Shown one piece after another: positions 42,744-51,416 of a stretch of 64,000 nucleotides of DNA. The notes under the pieces were generated by a model. That model made no database searches, was not told the origin of the DNA, and was given only the letters and a program-made list of their open reading frames with translations. Origin of the DNA: Microbispora hainanensis. Its GTDB lineage: Bacteria > Actinomycetota > Actinomycetes > Streptosporangiales > Streptosporangiaceae. Location of the stretch: positions 39,940-103,939 of the forward strand of contig NZ_VIRM01000033.1 of NCBI RefSeq assembly GCF_006874475.1, in the 5' to 3' direction. A program made the position numbers and the translations under genes. Each line of letters opens with the position of its first letter. The first letter of the stretch is position 1.

Positions 42744-45332
42744 TCACTCGCGTAGTCGCCGGGCTCTCCCGAGACGGTGGTAGGTGAAGGCCCAGCGGTC
42801 GGTGCCTTCTTTGCGGCGGGTGTAGCGCTCGGGGTGCTGGTAGCGGTCGCGGTTGTGGAACTGGCAGGCCGGGCCCAGCAGCTTCAGGTCGGTCAGGCCG
42901 CCGCTGCTCCAGTTGTCGGCGTGGTCGATCTGGCACATGGTCGCGGGCAGGGGGCAGCCGTCGATCCAGCAGGTGGCATACCGGGCGAAGATGGCCCTGC
43001 GCTGGGCGGGGGTGGCCAGGCGGACTTTGCGGCCCATGTCGAGGACCTGCCCGTCGGCGTTCATGACGATCCGCACCAACGTGCTGGTGCGGGCGAGGCG
43101 GTGCACGCTGGAGACGGGCAGCACCTGCCCGGTCGCCAGCAGCAACCCCGGCACCATCCCCAACGACGCCCCCAACGCTGGTCCTAGTGACGCCCCCAGC
43201 GCTCCCGGTATGCCCTGGCCATGCCGGCAGTCCCCCGCAGGCCGAGGCCCGGCGTGGGTGTGATGCGCGGAGGCATCCTCGGGAGGAGGATCCGGCTGCG
43301 CCGCCTCCGAAGCCTGTGATGGCGGTGCGTCCGAAGCCGTCGCGCCCGAAGACGCTGTGTCCGAAGACGCTGTGTCCGAAGACGCTGTGTCCGAAGGGGC
43401 TGTGTGCGAAGGGGCTGTGTGCGGACGCCCGCCACCGTCGGCAGACCAGGCCGACGCGGGCCGCGTGGCGTAGGTCGCTCCAGACTGGGCCGCAGCACGC
43501 TCGCCGTCTCGGTCCTCGGCGGACGCGGTCTCGTCGCCCTCGGCAGAGCTGGTGTTCACGGTCTCGTCGTCCCCGGCATCGTCGACCTCGGCGGAGGCGG
43601 TGCTTGCGGTGTCGCGGGGCTCGCACTCGCCGGGCCGCCGCTCACCGGCCTCGCGCTCACCGACTCCGTAGCCGCGAGAGTGCGCATCGCGTCCGGCCGA
43701 GCCGTCGCCGGAGCCGGTGGCGTCGTCGGCGGTGTGGTCGGCCTCGGCTTCGCGCACGTCACCGAGGCCGGTCTCTGCGGTAGCGCAGGCGTCGTCGAAG
43801 GCTTCCTCGCTCGGGCCATCGGCGCTGCTCGGGCTGTCGGCGCTGGCGACACCGGCGTTCGCGTCTCCATCGACACCGGCATCGCTCCCCGCACCGGCCT
43901 CGGCAGGGCCGAGCTCGTCCAGGGCGTCGGAGTGGTCGGTGCCACCCGCAGCGGGACCGCCCATGGCGCCGGAGACGTCGTCGTCAGCCTGACTGGGGTC
44001 ATCAGCGCTCTCGGCGTCGCTGCCACAGTCGCCGGTGGCAGCAGCCTCGCTCGGGGTCTCGGCGCTTCCGGCGGCGTCGGCGGCGTAGTCGCTGCTGTCG
44101 TCGGCCTCACCACGAGCGGAGTCCCTGGCGTCTTCTGTGGCGGGGCCGGTGTTTTCGGGGCCGGTGTTTTCGGGGCCGGTGTTTTCGGGGTCGGTGGGGA
44201 GGGATTCGGCGCTGACCACGACGAGGAGTTCGGTGACGATCTGCTGCTCGAGTGCGGCGATGAGGGCGTCCGCTTGGCGCTCTGTCAGCGTGCGGTCATC
44301 GCCGTCGGCCTTCTTCTTGGCGTACTCCTGCAACAGGGTCATCAGGCGGGCGCCGGGTTCACGGGGAATGTAGAACTCCCCTTCCACGCCGCCGCCCTTG
44401 CCCGGGCGGACCCGCAGGAACCGCCGCCCGTAATCGGCCTGCTCATCGCGTTCTTCGCCGTCGGGGTCGAGCACCGCCCGCAAATGGCGGCCGGCCTTGG
44501 CCACTTCGGCCGCCCCGGCTTTGCCCGCCAGCTCCACCAGGATCGGCTCCGCCAACCCGGCCTGCTCATCGGTCAGCCCGGCGACAGCGGCGCAGATGGC
44601 CTCCACCACCCCCGCCGCCAACTCACCCACGGCGAACTTCTCCCGCACCACCGGTAGGCGCGGCAGCTCCGCGCCCAGCATGAGCAGGCGTCCCGCACCG
44701 CCCACCGTCATCCCGGCGGCGGTACGCAGCCAGGAGCGGGTGGAGGCATGCCCATGCTGCTTGGCCTGACCGGTCGCATGCACCCGGCCTACGCGGTCGG
44801 CCAGGGCACACGTGATCCGGTCAAGGGCGAACAGCAACTCCTCCGCCTCAGCAAGGCAGACGTCCACGTCATCGGGAAGCGGCGCCAGCGCCAGCTCCTG
44901 CGCCACCTCACGAACACACCCCACCACCACCCACGACGACCGTGCACGGCCGCGACCACGGCCGCCCGCATCGGAGGTACCCGTGTCAGAGCCATCCGCG
45001 CCAGCGGCGTCCGCACCATCAGCATTCCCACGGGCGGCATCCGCGCCAGCGCCGTCCACGCCAGCGGCCTTCGCGCCGGTGGCAGCCCAACGCGTGGCAT
45101 CCGCGCCGTCAGCATCCGCGCCGTCCGTGCTCGTGCGCGGGCTCGCTGGGCTTGCGGCGCCGGGGGCATCCGCGGAGTGCCGGGGCTCGAAGCCGATGAT
45201 CGGGAAGGGTTCGCGGGCGGATGAACCGTCGGACGACCACAGCGGGGAATTGGCGATCAGACGGTCCCACCACTCACCGTCGCCATCGTTCGAACGACGA
45301 AGGCGCTCAGGATCGATGTTGAACAGATCCAT
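42744..45332 (-). CDS. DUF222/HNH endonuclease-like protein (13E12 family) with large repeat-rich insert
   Basis: 862 residues, about twice the usual family length. The DUF222 helical domain (about 110-350) includes LLFALDRITCALADRVGRVHATGQAKQHGHASTRSWL. The C-terminal HNH module reads CWIDGCPLPATMCQIDHADNWSSGG...LGPACQFHNRDRYQHPE. Between them lie ~350 acidic, Ser/Asp/Ala/Gly-rich residues built from short repeats (PENTG, DTASS). Another Ala/Asp/Gly-rich stretch precedes the DUF222 domain. The start is ATG 45332, with GAGGAGG 5 nt upstream. Family members are mobile, repeated genes; nuclease activity is unproven. Confidence 0.87.
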   Translation of the reverse strand: MDLFNIDPERLRRSNDGDGEWWDRLIANSPLWSSDGSSAREPFPIIGFEPRHSADAPGAASPASPRTSTDGADADGADATRWAATGAKAAGVDGAGADAARGNADGADAAGADGSDTGTSDAGGRGRGRARSSWVVVGCVREVAQELALAPLPDDVDVCLAEAEELLFALDRITCALADRVGRVHATGQAKQHGHASTRSWLRTAAGMTVGGAGRLLMLGAELPRLPVVREKFAVGELAAGVVEAICAAVAGLTDEQAGLAEPILVELAGKAGAAEVAKAGRHLRAVLDPDGEERDEQADYGRRFLRVRPGKGGGVEGEFYIPREPGARLMTLLQEYAKKKADGDDRTLTERQADALIAALEQQIVTELLVVVSAESLPTDPENTGPENTGPENTGPATEDARDSARGEADDSSDYAADAAGSAETPSEAAATGDCGSDAESADDPSQADDDVSGAMGGPAAGGTDHSDALDELGPAEAGAGSDAGVDGDANAGVASADSPSSADGPSEEAFDDACATAETGLGDVREAEADHTADDATGSGDGSAGRDAHSRGYGVGEREAGERRPGECEPRDTASTASAEVDDAGDDETVNTSSAEGDETASAEDRDGERAAAQSGATYATRPASAWSADGGGRPHTAPSHTAPSDTASSDTASSDTASSGATASDAPPSQASEAAQPDPPPEDASAHHTHAGPRPAGDCRHGQGIPGALGASLGPALGASLGMVPGLLLATGQVLPVSSVHRLARTSTLVRIVMNADGQVLDMGRKVRLATPAQRRAIFARYATCWIDGCPLPATMCQIDHADNWSSGGLTDLKLLGPACQFHNRDRYQHPERYTRRKEGTDRWAFTYHRLGRARRLRE
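43348..43422. repeat. 15-bp tandem repeat, five copies, in the HNH gene
   Basis: GAAGACGCTGTGTCC three times, then GAAGGGGCTGTGTGC twice. On the minus strand it encodes TAPSH/DTASS-type repeats. Confidence 0.9.
44142..44186. repeat. 15-bp tandem repeat, three copies, in the HNH gene
   Basis: GGGGCCGGTGTTTTC in three exact copies; encodes PENTG repeats on the minus strand. Confidence 0.9.
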
Positions 45333-45903
45333 CACACCCTCCTCACTTGATTCGAACTGATGTATGCATTCTCTCACGCTAAGTGAGTGAGTGGCAACCG
45401 TCCGCAGCGAAGGGTTGGGGCCGCAGGTCAACCCGAAAAGGGCGTGCCGGCCGGGTTGGGCCCGGTGACGAGGTCGGCTTTGGCTTCAGCGAAAGCGCCT
45501 CAGACGGGAGCTGAACAGATCGATGTCGTCTGAGGGGTGGGCCCCATCCCGTGGAGCTGGACGGCATGCGCCGGCCCAGGACAAGCCGCCCAGGAGAAGC
45601 AACCCAGGACAAGCCGCCCAGGAGAAGCAACCCAGGACAAGCCGCCCCAGGACAAGCCGCCCCAGGACAAGCCGTAGGCAGCGGCGACCTTGCGCCCGAC
45701 GCGAGTCCGAGATTCGAGGTCGTCCGTTACGCAGCGTGGCGCGGATCGGGGAAGCGTTGTTCCCAACGGGAGCGGACCTGGCGTGCGGGCCGGAGGCCGG
45801 GCCAGTGCCGCCGGAGCAGCGCTTTGTTTAGCGGAGGGCGAAGTGCCGGGCCTCGTACCAGGGGGTCGCGCAGTGTGGGAGTCCTACGGGGACGGAGAGT
45901 GGC
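45333..45903. other. 571-bp intergenic region with palindrome and repeat array
   Basis: No convincing gene is visible. It holds the HNH leader with CTCAC-gctaa-GTGAG (45373-45387) and a TCGAAC half-site (45352). A repeat array (about 45577-45676) follows, made of CCCAGGACAAGCCG and CCCAGGAGAAGCAA units. The rest is unremarkable GC-rich sequence up to the phosphatase start. Confidence 0.6.
45577..45676. repeat. Compound tandem array CCCAGGACAAGCCG / CCCAGGAGAAGCAA
   Basis: Two 14-bp units alternate about twice, then the CCCAGGACAAGCCGC form repeats three times at 15-bp spacing. It is non-coding as far as I can judge, although all frames through it stay open for a while. Confidence 0.8.
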
Positions 45904-46485
45904 ATGGCGGTCGAGATCGTGTACGAGACGCATTCGATCACGGAGGACAACGAGAGGGGCATCGCCACCGGCCGGCTGCCGGGCAGGCTCTCGGAAGCGG
46001 GGCGGCGGCTCGCGGCCGAGCTGGGCGAGCGGCGCAGGGACACGGGTCTTTCGGCCGTGTTCGTCTCCGACCTGCACCGGGCGGTGGAGACGGCCCGGAT
46101 CGCATTCGACGGCACGGCGATCCCCATCCACCAGGACCCACGGCTGCGCGAATGCGACTACGGCCCGCTCAACGGCGGCCCGGTCTCACTGGTGGCCGCC
46201 CGGCGGGCCGCGCACATCGACGTGCCCTTCCCAGGGGGCCAGAGCTATCACCAGGTGGTCGAGGCCACGGAGAGCTTCCTGCGTGATCTCGCCGTGGGCT
46301 GGGACGGCGCCCGCGTGCTCGTCGTGGCCCACTCGGCCAACAGGTGGGCGCTCGACTGCCTGCTGACCGGCGCGCGCCTGGAAGACCTGGTGGACGCCCC
46401 CTTCGCCTGGCAGCCGGGCTGGCACTACACGCTGCCCACCGGCTGGCGCGGGACGATCGGCTCCGCCTCCGGTCGGCTGCCGTGA
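45904..46485 (+). CDS. Histidine phosphatase superfamily protein
   Basis: 193 residues. The N-terminal catalytic motif appears as YETHSITEDNERGIATGRLPGRLSEAGRR, in which RHG is replaced by THS, as in a known actinobacterial subgroup. Further motifs are VSDLHRAVETARIAF, LRECDYGPLNGG and VLVVAHSANRWALD, with the second catalytic histidine. It is a phosphomonoesterase-like enzyme; the changed RHG motif leaves activity open. Start ATG 45904 with GGAGAG 4 nt upstream. Confidence 0.88.
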   Translation: MAVEIVYETHSITEDNERGIATGRLPGRLSEAGRRLAAELGERRRDTGLSAVFVSDLHRAVETARIAFDGTAIPIHQDPRLRECDYGPLNGGPVSLVAARRAAHIDVPFPGGQSYHQVVEATESFLRDLAVGWDGARVLVVAHSANRWALDCLLTGARLEDLVDAPFAWQPGWHYTLPTGWRGTIGSASGRLP

Positions 46486-46500
46486 GGGCGGAGTGAGGCG

Positions 46501-46506
46501 TAGGGT
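46501..46506 (+). promoter_or_regulatory. -10 box of the small secreted-protein gene
   Basis: TAGGGT, 7 nt before ATG 46514. Confidence 0.4.
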
Positions 46507-46513
46507 CCCGATC

Positions 46514-47015
46514 ATGAGACGGATGCTCGTACTCATGGGTGCGGGAGTCGGGGTCCTGGCCGTCGCGGGGGCCGCCGCCCAGGTCGTGGCCTACCCCACC
46601 GGGTCGGCCGGGTCGCCCGCCTCCGGCTGCACGGCCGCGGAGGAGACGCTCGCCGCCTCCCTCGGGGCGCTTCCCATCCTGGACGCCCGCCCGGACAGCG
46701 TGACGCCGCGCGGCGGACGCGAGATCGGGTGTGATCACGACGACGCGCTCGTCTCCGCCGGGCAGTCCTACGGCCTCCCAGGGGCCACGCGCGGAGGTCC
46801 TCTCCTTCTATCGGAAGGCGGGGCTGCGAGAGGGCTGGACGCCGTCCCCCGAAGAGGAGGGCGACGGCACCGTCTGCATGGTCAGGCGGACCGGCGGCCG
46901 GGACGTCCACCTGTCGGTGTGGTTCGCCGGCCCGGAGCAGGGGCGGGCCGGCGACGGATATGACGGATATCACGTGAGCGCCACCTCGTCCCTGGACGGT
47001 GGCGGGCGCTGCTGA
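46514..47015 (+). pseudogene. Small secreted protein with one-base frameshift
   Basis: ATG 46514 begins a signal peptide (MRRMLVLMGAGVGVLAVAGAAAQVVA) and a mature part with ASGCTAAEETLAASLGALP...IGCDHDDALVSAGQSYG. At about 46774-46775 the frame changes. The natural continuation SQGPRAEVLSFYRKAGLREGW...DGTVCMVRRTGGRDVHLSVWF runs in another frame to TGA 47013-47015. Removing one C restores a protein of about 166 residues. No family is recognised; it resembles small exported actinobacterial proteins with paired cysteines. The lesion may be real or a base-calling error. Confidence 0.7.
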
Positions 47016-47024
47016 CGGCCTCGG

Positions 47025-47696
47025 TCAGGCGAGCGTGTAGCAGAGCTCCGGGCGGCCGGGGCCGCCGTATCGGGGGACCCGGCGCGCGACGCCGGTGTCG
47101 ACGAGGTGTTCCAGGTAGCGCCGGGCCGTCACCCGGGACACGCCCACGACCGTGCCCACGGCCTGGGCCGACATGCCGTCGGAGGCGTCCCGCAGCGCGC
47201 CCGCCACCGCCTCCAGGGTGTCGGCGGTCATCCCCTTCGGCAGGTGGGGGCGGGCGGTCCCGCGCAGGGTGGACAGCGCCCGGTCCACCTCGCCCTGGCC
47301 GCTGACCTCGCCCGGCCCGCTGATCGACGACCGGAACGCCGCGTATCGCTCGAGCTTCTCCTGCAGCAGGGCGAAGGTGAAGGGTTTCAGCAGATACTGC
47401 ACGACCCCGGCGGAGACGGCCGACCTGACCACCGACAGATCCCGCGCCGAGGTGACGGCGATGACGTCGGAGGGCAGGCCCGCGGCCCGCATGGCCCGGC
47501 AGACGTCCAGCCCGTGCATGTCCGGCAGGTAGAGGTCGAGCAGCACCAGATCCACCGGCTCGCGGCGCAGCGCGCGTACGGCCTCGCCGCCCGACCTGGC
47601 CACGCCCGCGACGCGGAAGCCGGGCACCCGCTCGACGTACAGGCGGTTGGCCTCGGCGGTGAGCTCCTCGTCCTCCACGATCAGAACCGAGATCAC
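47025..47696 (-). CDS. Response regulator, CitB/DcuR type
   Basis: 223 residues. Receiver domain: VLIVEDEELTAEANRLYVE, the phospho-acceptor in VDLVLLDLYLPDMHGLDV, then AVTSARD and LLKPFTF. The C-terminal part (about 150-223) is an HTH (SAQAVGTVVGVSRVTARRYLEHLVDTG). Its GTG start overlaps the kinase stop as GTGA. With the kinase and the adjacent symporter it forms a C4-dicarboxylate/citrate-sensing unit. A palindrome at 49479 is the best candidate target. Confidence 0.92.
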   Translation of the reverse strand: MISVLIVEDEELTAEANRLYVERVPGFRVAGVARSGGEAVRALRREPVDLVLLDLYLPDMHGLDVCRAMRAAGLPSDVIAVTSARDLSVVRSAVSAGVVQYLLKPFTFALLQEKLERYAAFRSSISGPGEVSGQGEVDRALSTLRGTARPHLPKGMTADTLEAVAGALRDASDGMSAQAVGTVVGVSRVTARRYLEHLVDTGVARRVPRYGGPGRPELCYTLA

Positions 47697-49363
47697 GGCC
47701 GCACCTCCGCGCGCACCGGGCCGCCGCCGGGAACGTCCACCGTCGCCTCGCCCGGCCGGTCGGGCCGGCCCGGCAGCGGGAGCCGTACGGTGAACACCGC
47801 CCCCTGACCACCGGCGCCCGCCTCGATGTCACCGCCAAGACGCCGGGCCGCCTGCTCCGCCATCGCGAGGCCGAGCCCCCGGCCGTCACCCTTGGTGGAC
47901 CAGCCGCGCCGGAACACGTCCCGTACGACGCCGGGGTCGATCCCGGGACCGCTGTCGGCGACCCTGATCAGGAACGTGCCGTCCTCGGCGCGCAGGTGGA
48001 CGCGGACCCGGGCGGGCGGCGTGCCCTGAACGGCGCCCTGAACGGCGCCCTGAACAGCGGCGTCGATCGCGTTGTCGATCAGGTTGCCGACGATGGTCAC
48101 GAGGTCGCGGGCGTCGAGGGCGACGTCGTCGAGCTCGCTGTCCGGGCTGATCACGAGGTCGACTCCGCGCTCGGCGGCCGCCGCGCTCTTGCCGAGCAGC
48201 AGCGCCGCGAGGACGGGTTCGCGGATCGCGCCCACCACGCGGTCAGTGAGCCGCTGGGCCGCCCGCAGCTCCGCGGTGGCGAACTCCACCGCCTCGTCGG
48301 CGCGGCCCAGCTCGACGAGCGCGACGACCGTGTGCAGCCGGTTGGCCGCCTCGTGGGCGGCCGAGCGGAGCGACTCGGCGAAGCCGCGTTCGGCGTCGAG
48401 CTGCCCGGCGAGGGCCTGCAGCTCGGTGTGGTCGCGGAGCGTGACCACCGTGCCGAGTGAGCGGGCGCCCGACCGCACCACGGCGGCGCTCGCCACCAGC
48501 ACGCGCTCCCCGGTCAGGTGGATCTCGTCGGACCGGCTCTCCCCGGAGCCGAGCATCTCGGCCAGCGAGGGCGACATGCCCAGGTCGCGCACGTGCCGTC
48601 CCTCCGCGTCCATGGGCAGGCCGAGCAGCTCGCGGGCGCCGTCGTTGGCGAGAGTCAGCCGGCCGTCCCGGTCGACGAGCAGCAGCCCCTCGCGCACCGC
48701 GTGCAGGATCGCGTTGTGGTACTCGTACATGCGGCTCAGCTCCGCCGGGCCCAGCCCGTGCGTCTGACGGCGCAGGCGGGCGCCCACCAGGTAGGCGCCG
48801 GCGATGCCCGCCGCCAGGCCGAGCAGGCCGGTGAGGACGGCCGAGCCGAGCTGCCCGCGCATCTCGGCACTGATCTTCGCCACCGTGATGCCGGCGCTGA
48901 CCAGCGCCACGACCCGGCCGGTGGCATCCCGCACGGGGGTGACGGCCCGCACGGACGCCCCCAGCGTGCCGGTGTAGGTCTCGGTGAACGTGCGCCCGGC
49001 CAGCGCCGGCGCCGTGGTGCCGAGGAAGTGCCCGCCGATCTGCCGGGGGTTGGGGTGCGTGTATCTGCGGCCCTCCGTGTTCATGATCGTGATGAAGTCC
49101 AGGCCGGCCTCTTTGCGCACCCGTTCCGCGTACGGCTGGAGCACGGCCGAGGGATCGGGGTCGTCCAGCGCGTCGAGCACGGTGGGCGCGTCGGCCACGC
49201 TGATCGCCACCGCCCTGCTCGTCCTCGCGGCCTCGTCGTCGAGCAGCTCGCGGGTACGCAGGAAACCGAGGAAGGTGGCGCCGGCCACGGTGACAGCGAC
49301 GACCAGGATCTGGAGCACGAGCACCTGCCGGGCCAGACTCCAGCGTTCGAGTCTGGCGGTCAT
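47693..49363 (-). CDS. Sensor histidine kinase, DcuS/CitA type
   Basis: 556 residues from ATG 49363; GTG 49372 is possible. Layout: transmembrane helix (LVLQILVVAVTVAGATFLGFL), extracytoplasmic Cache/PAS sensor (~45-170, with FITIMNTEGRRYTHPNPRQIGG), second helix (GLLGLAAGIAGAYLVGARL), cytoplasmic PAS (AVREGLLLVDRDGRLTLAN), phospho-acceptor AAHEAANRLHT and ATPase domain (NLIDNAIDAA, DSGPGID, GRGLGLAMA). A QGAV repeat (AAVQGAVQGAVQG) is inserted in the ATPase domain just after the N box. It detects an external dicarboxylate-like ligand. Confidence 0.92.
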   Translation of the reverse strand: MTARLERWSLARQVLVLQILVVAVTVAGATFLGFLRTRELLDDEAARTSRAVAISVADAPTVLDALDDPDPSAVLQPYAERVRKEAGLDFITIMNTEGRRYTHPNPRQIGGHFLGTTAPALAGRTFTETYTGTLGASVRAVTPVRDATGRVVALVSAGITVAKISAEMRGQLGSAVLTGLLGLAAGIAGAYLVGARLRRQTHGLGPAELSRMYEYHNAILHAVREGLLLVDRDGRLTLANDGARELLGLPMDAEGRHVRDLGMSPSLAEMLGSGESRSDEIHLTGERVLVASAAVVRSGARSLGTVVTLRDHTELQALAGQLDAERGFAESLRSAAHEAANRLHTVVALVELGRADEAVEFATAELRAAQRLTDRVVGAIREPVLAALLLGKSAAAAERGVDLVISPDSELDDVALDARDLVTIVGNLIDNAIDAAVQGAVQGAVQGTPPARVRVHLRAEDGTFLIRVADSGPGIDPGVVRDVFRRGWSTKGDGRGLGLAMAEQAARRLGGDIEAGAGGQGAVFTVRLPLPGRPDRPGEATVDVPGGGPVRAEVRP

Positions 49364-49478
49364 CGTCGTCACGGCCTCAGCGTCCTCGCTCCCGGTGCGG
49401 TCCTGCGCGGTCTTGCGCGGATTCACGGGCCGCGGCGGCGCGTGCCGGTGAAAACCGCCGTGAACGAAATGTACGCAA

Positions 49479-49496
49479 TAGTGACCCAGGTCACTA
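49479..49496. promoter_or_regulatory. Palindrome TAGTGACC-CA-GGTCACTA, likely operator
   Basis: A perfect 8+8 inverted repeat with a 2-bp centre, in the gap between the kinase and symporter genes. A related half-site TAGTCACC lies at 49506-49513. Probable site for the DcuR-like regulator. Confidence 0.55.
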
Positions 49497-49530
49497 CCGG
49501 GCGCATAGTCACCGACCAGATCGCATTGTC

Positions 49531-49549
49531 GCCCGCGTCTGTCGCGGGC
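49531..49549 (+). other. Hairpin in the leader of the symporter gene
   Basis: GCCCGCG-tctgt-CGCGGGC just before the GAGGAGG ribosome-binding site. It could affect translation of the symporter. Confidence 0.35.
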
Positions 49550-49572
49550 CACATGAGGACGAGGAGGGTCGC

Positions 49573-50934
49573 GTGACGACCACACTGAGCCCGGCACCCC
49601 GTGACCGGACCCATTATCTCTACCTGGCGGTGATCGTCGCGGTCCTGCTCGGGATCGTCCTGGGCCTGGTGGCGCCGGACGCCGGGGTGGCGCTGAAGCC
49701 GCTGGGCACGGCCTTCGTGGCATTGATCAAGATGATGATCAGCCCGATCATCTTCTGCACGATCGTGCTCGGCGTCGGATCGGTGGCCCAGGCCGCGAAG
49801 GTCGGCAAGGTGGGCGGGCTGGCCATCGGCTACTTCCTCGTGATGTCCACGGTGGCGCTGGCCATCGGCCTGCTCGTGGGCAACGTGCTGCACCCCGGCG
49901 AGGGGCTTCAGCTGACCGACGAGCTGCGCAAGGCCGCCGAGGAGCAGGCGGCCAAGGGCGGCGAGAGCGACACCACGTCGTTCCTGCTCGGCATCATCCC
50001 CGCGACGTTCGTCTCGGCGTTCACCGAGGGCCAGGTGCTCCAGACCCTGCTGGTCGCGCTGCTGACCGGCTTCGCGCTGCAGGCCATGGGGGAGCGGGGG
50101 GCGCCCATCCTGCGGGGGCTCGGCCACGTGCAGCGGCTCGTCTTCCGCGTCCTGGCGATGATCATGTGGGCGGCCCCGGTCGGCGCGTTCGGCGCGATGG
50201 CCGCAGTGGTCGGCGCGGGCGGTTTCGACGCGCTGCGCAGCCTGGCCCTGCTGATGGGCGGCTTCTACCTGACGTGCCTGCTCTTCGTGGGAGTCGTGCT
50301 CGGCGCGGTGCTGTGGCTCGGCGCGCGGATCAACCTGCTGTCGCTGCTGCGCTACCTCGGCCGGGAGTTCCTGCTCATCCTGTCCACGTCCTCCTCCGAG
50401 TCGGCGCTGCCGCGCCTGATCGCCAAGATGGAGCACCTGGGGGTGAGCCGCGCCGTCGCCGGCATCACGGTGCCGACCGGCTACTCCTTCAACCTCGACG
50501 GCACCGCCATCTATCTGACCATGGCGACGCTGTTCGTCGCGCGGGCGACCGGTTTCCCGCTCTCCGCGGGGGAGCAGATCGGCCTGCTGGTATTCATGAT
50601 CATCGCGTCCAAGGGGGCGGCGGGTGTCACCGGCGCGGGACTCGCCACGCTGGCGGGAGGCCTGCAGGCGCACCGGCCGGCCCTCGTGGACGGCGTCGGC
50701 CTGATCGTGGGCATCGACCGGTTCATGTCGGAGGCCCGGGCGCTGACCAACTTCGCGGGAAACGCGGTCGCCACCGTCCTGATCGGCTCGTGGGTGGGCG
50801 ACTTCGACCGCTCCCGTGCCGAGGAGGTGCTGGCCGGCCGGATCCCCTTCGACGAGGCGACGTTCGTGGACGACGAGGGCGCGGGCCCGGACCCGGAGGC
50901 CGAGCCTGCCGCCGCTACGCCGGTCCACTCCTGA
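49573..50934 (+). CDS. Dicarboxylate/cation symporter (DctA-type, DAACS family)
   Basis: 453 residues with eight or so transmembrane segments. Family motifs: LKPLGTAFVALIKMMISPIIFCTIVLGV, the serine-rich hairpin LSTSSSESALPRLI, PTGYSFNLDGTAIYLTMATLFVA and GIDRFMSEARALTNFAGNAVATV. It imports succinate, fumarate or malate with cations. GTG 49573 has GAGGAGG 5-6 nt upstream. It is transcribed away from the DcuS/DcuR-like pair, the usual arrangement for its regulators. A Glu/Asp/Ala-rich tail follows the last helix. Confidence 0.94.
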   Translation: MTTTLSPAPRDRTHYLYLAVIVAVLLGIVLGLVAPDAGVALKPLGTAFVALIKMMISPIIFCTIVLGVGSVAQAAKVGKVGGLAIGYFLVMSTVALAIGLLVGNVLHPGEGLQLTDELRKAAEEQAAKGGESDTTSFLLGIIPATFVSAFTEGQVLQTLLVALLTGFALQAMGERGAPILRGLGHVQRLVFRVLAMIMWAAPVGAFGAMAAVVGAGGFDALRSLALLMGGFYLTCLLFVGVVLGAVLWLGARINLLSLLRYLGREFLLILSTSSSESALPRLIAKMEHLGVSRAVAGITVPTGYSFNLDGTAIYLTMATLFVARATGFPLSAGEQIGLLVFMIIASKGAAGVTGAGLATLAGGLQAHRPALVDGVGLIVGIDRFMSEARALTNFAGNAVATVLIGSWVGDFDRSRAEEVLAGRIPFDEATFVDDEGAGPDPEAEPAAATPVHS

Positions 50935-50948
50935 CCTCTCCGGCTGAC

Positions 50949-50987
50949 CCCGCCGGCACGCCCCGGGGGCTTCGGCCTGCCGGCGGG
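50949..50987. terminator. 10-bp-stem hairpin between convergent genes
   Basis: CCCGCCGGCA (50949-50958) pairs with TGCCGGCGGG (50978-50987). It lies between the symporter and the SnoaL-like gene. Confidence 0.6.
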
Positions 50988-50994
50988 ACGTCGC

Positions 50995-51360
50995 TCAGCG
51001 GCGGGGCGGCTGGAACTCCGGCTGGTCGAGCACCCGCAGCCAGCTGCCGTCGGGCTGGCGCCGTACGACCTGGGCGCGGGCGCCGGCGCCGTCCTTGGGC
51101 GGGGTCGAGGTGAGCGCGATGTCGCCGCTGACCAGCGTCGGAAGGGGCTCCTCCGGCTCGAAGCGGGGGCGGTTCGCCAGCACCTTCTCCCAGAGGGCGC
51201 GGATCGCCTCCCGGCCGACCGTCACGCCGCCCGGCGGGTAGGCGAGCACGGCGTTCTCCTCGTAGAGCGCCGCCACGCCTGCGGCGTCCCCGGCGTTGGA
51301 CCGCTCGACGAACAGGCGGGTGATGTCCTCGGGCCGCATGGCCTTCTCGTGTTCCGGCAT
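50995..51360 (-). CDS. SnoaL/NTF2-like protein
   Basis: 121 residues. ITRLFVERSNAGDAAGVAALYEENAVLAYPPGGVTVGREAIRALWEKVLA is typical of the SnoaL-like/ketosteroid-isomerase-like cone fold. The later DGSWLRVLDQPEF strand completes it. Such proteins are small-molecule binding or isomerase-like; function unknown. ATG 51360 has GGAGG 5-6 nt upstream. It is divergent from a LysR gene and probably its target. Confidence 0.88.
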   Translation of the reverse strand: MPEHEKAMRPEDITRLFVERSNAGDAAGVAALYEENAVLAYPPGGVTVGREAIRALWEKVLANRPRFEPEEPLPTLVSGDIALTSTPPKDGAGARAQVVRRQPDGSWLRVLDQPEFQPPRR

Positions 51361-51416
51361 CGGTTCCTCCCCGAATCTCGTACGGCCTCCAGCCTGCCGA
51401 GGCGCCTGTCAGAAGT

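Noticed and set aside
43404..44657. Long open frame on the plus strand opposite the HNH gene
   Set aside because: It is Gly/Val/Ala-rich shadow sequence created by the GC-rich repeats. It has no start signal or domain, while the minus strand has DUF222 and HNH domains and a good ribosome-binding site.
49364..49723. N-terminal extension of the sensor kinase upstream of 49363
   Set aside because: The extra residues are Arg/Pro-rich, cross the operator palindrome and overlap the symporter gene start on the other strand.
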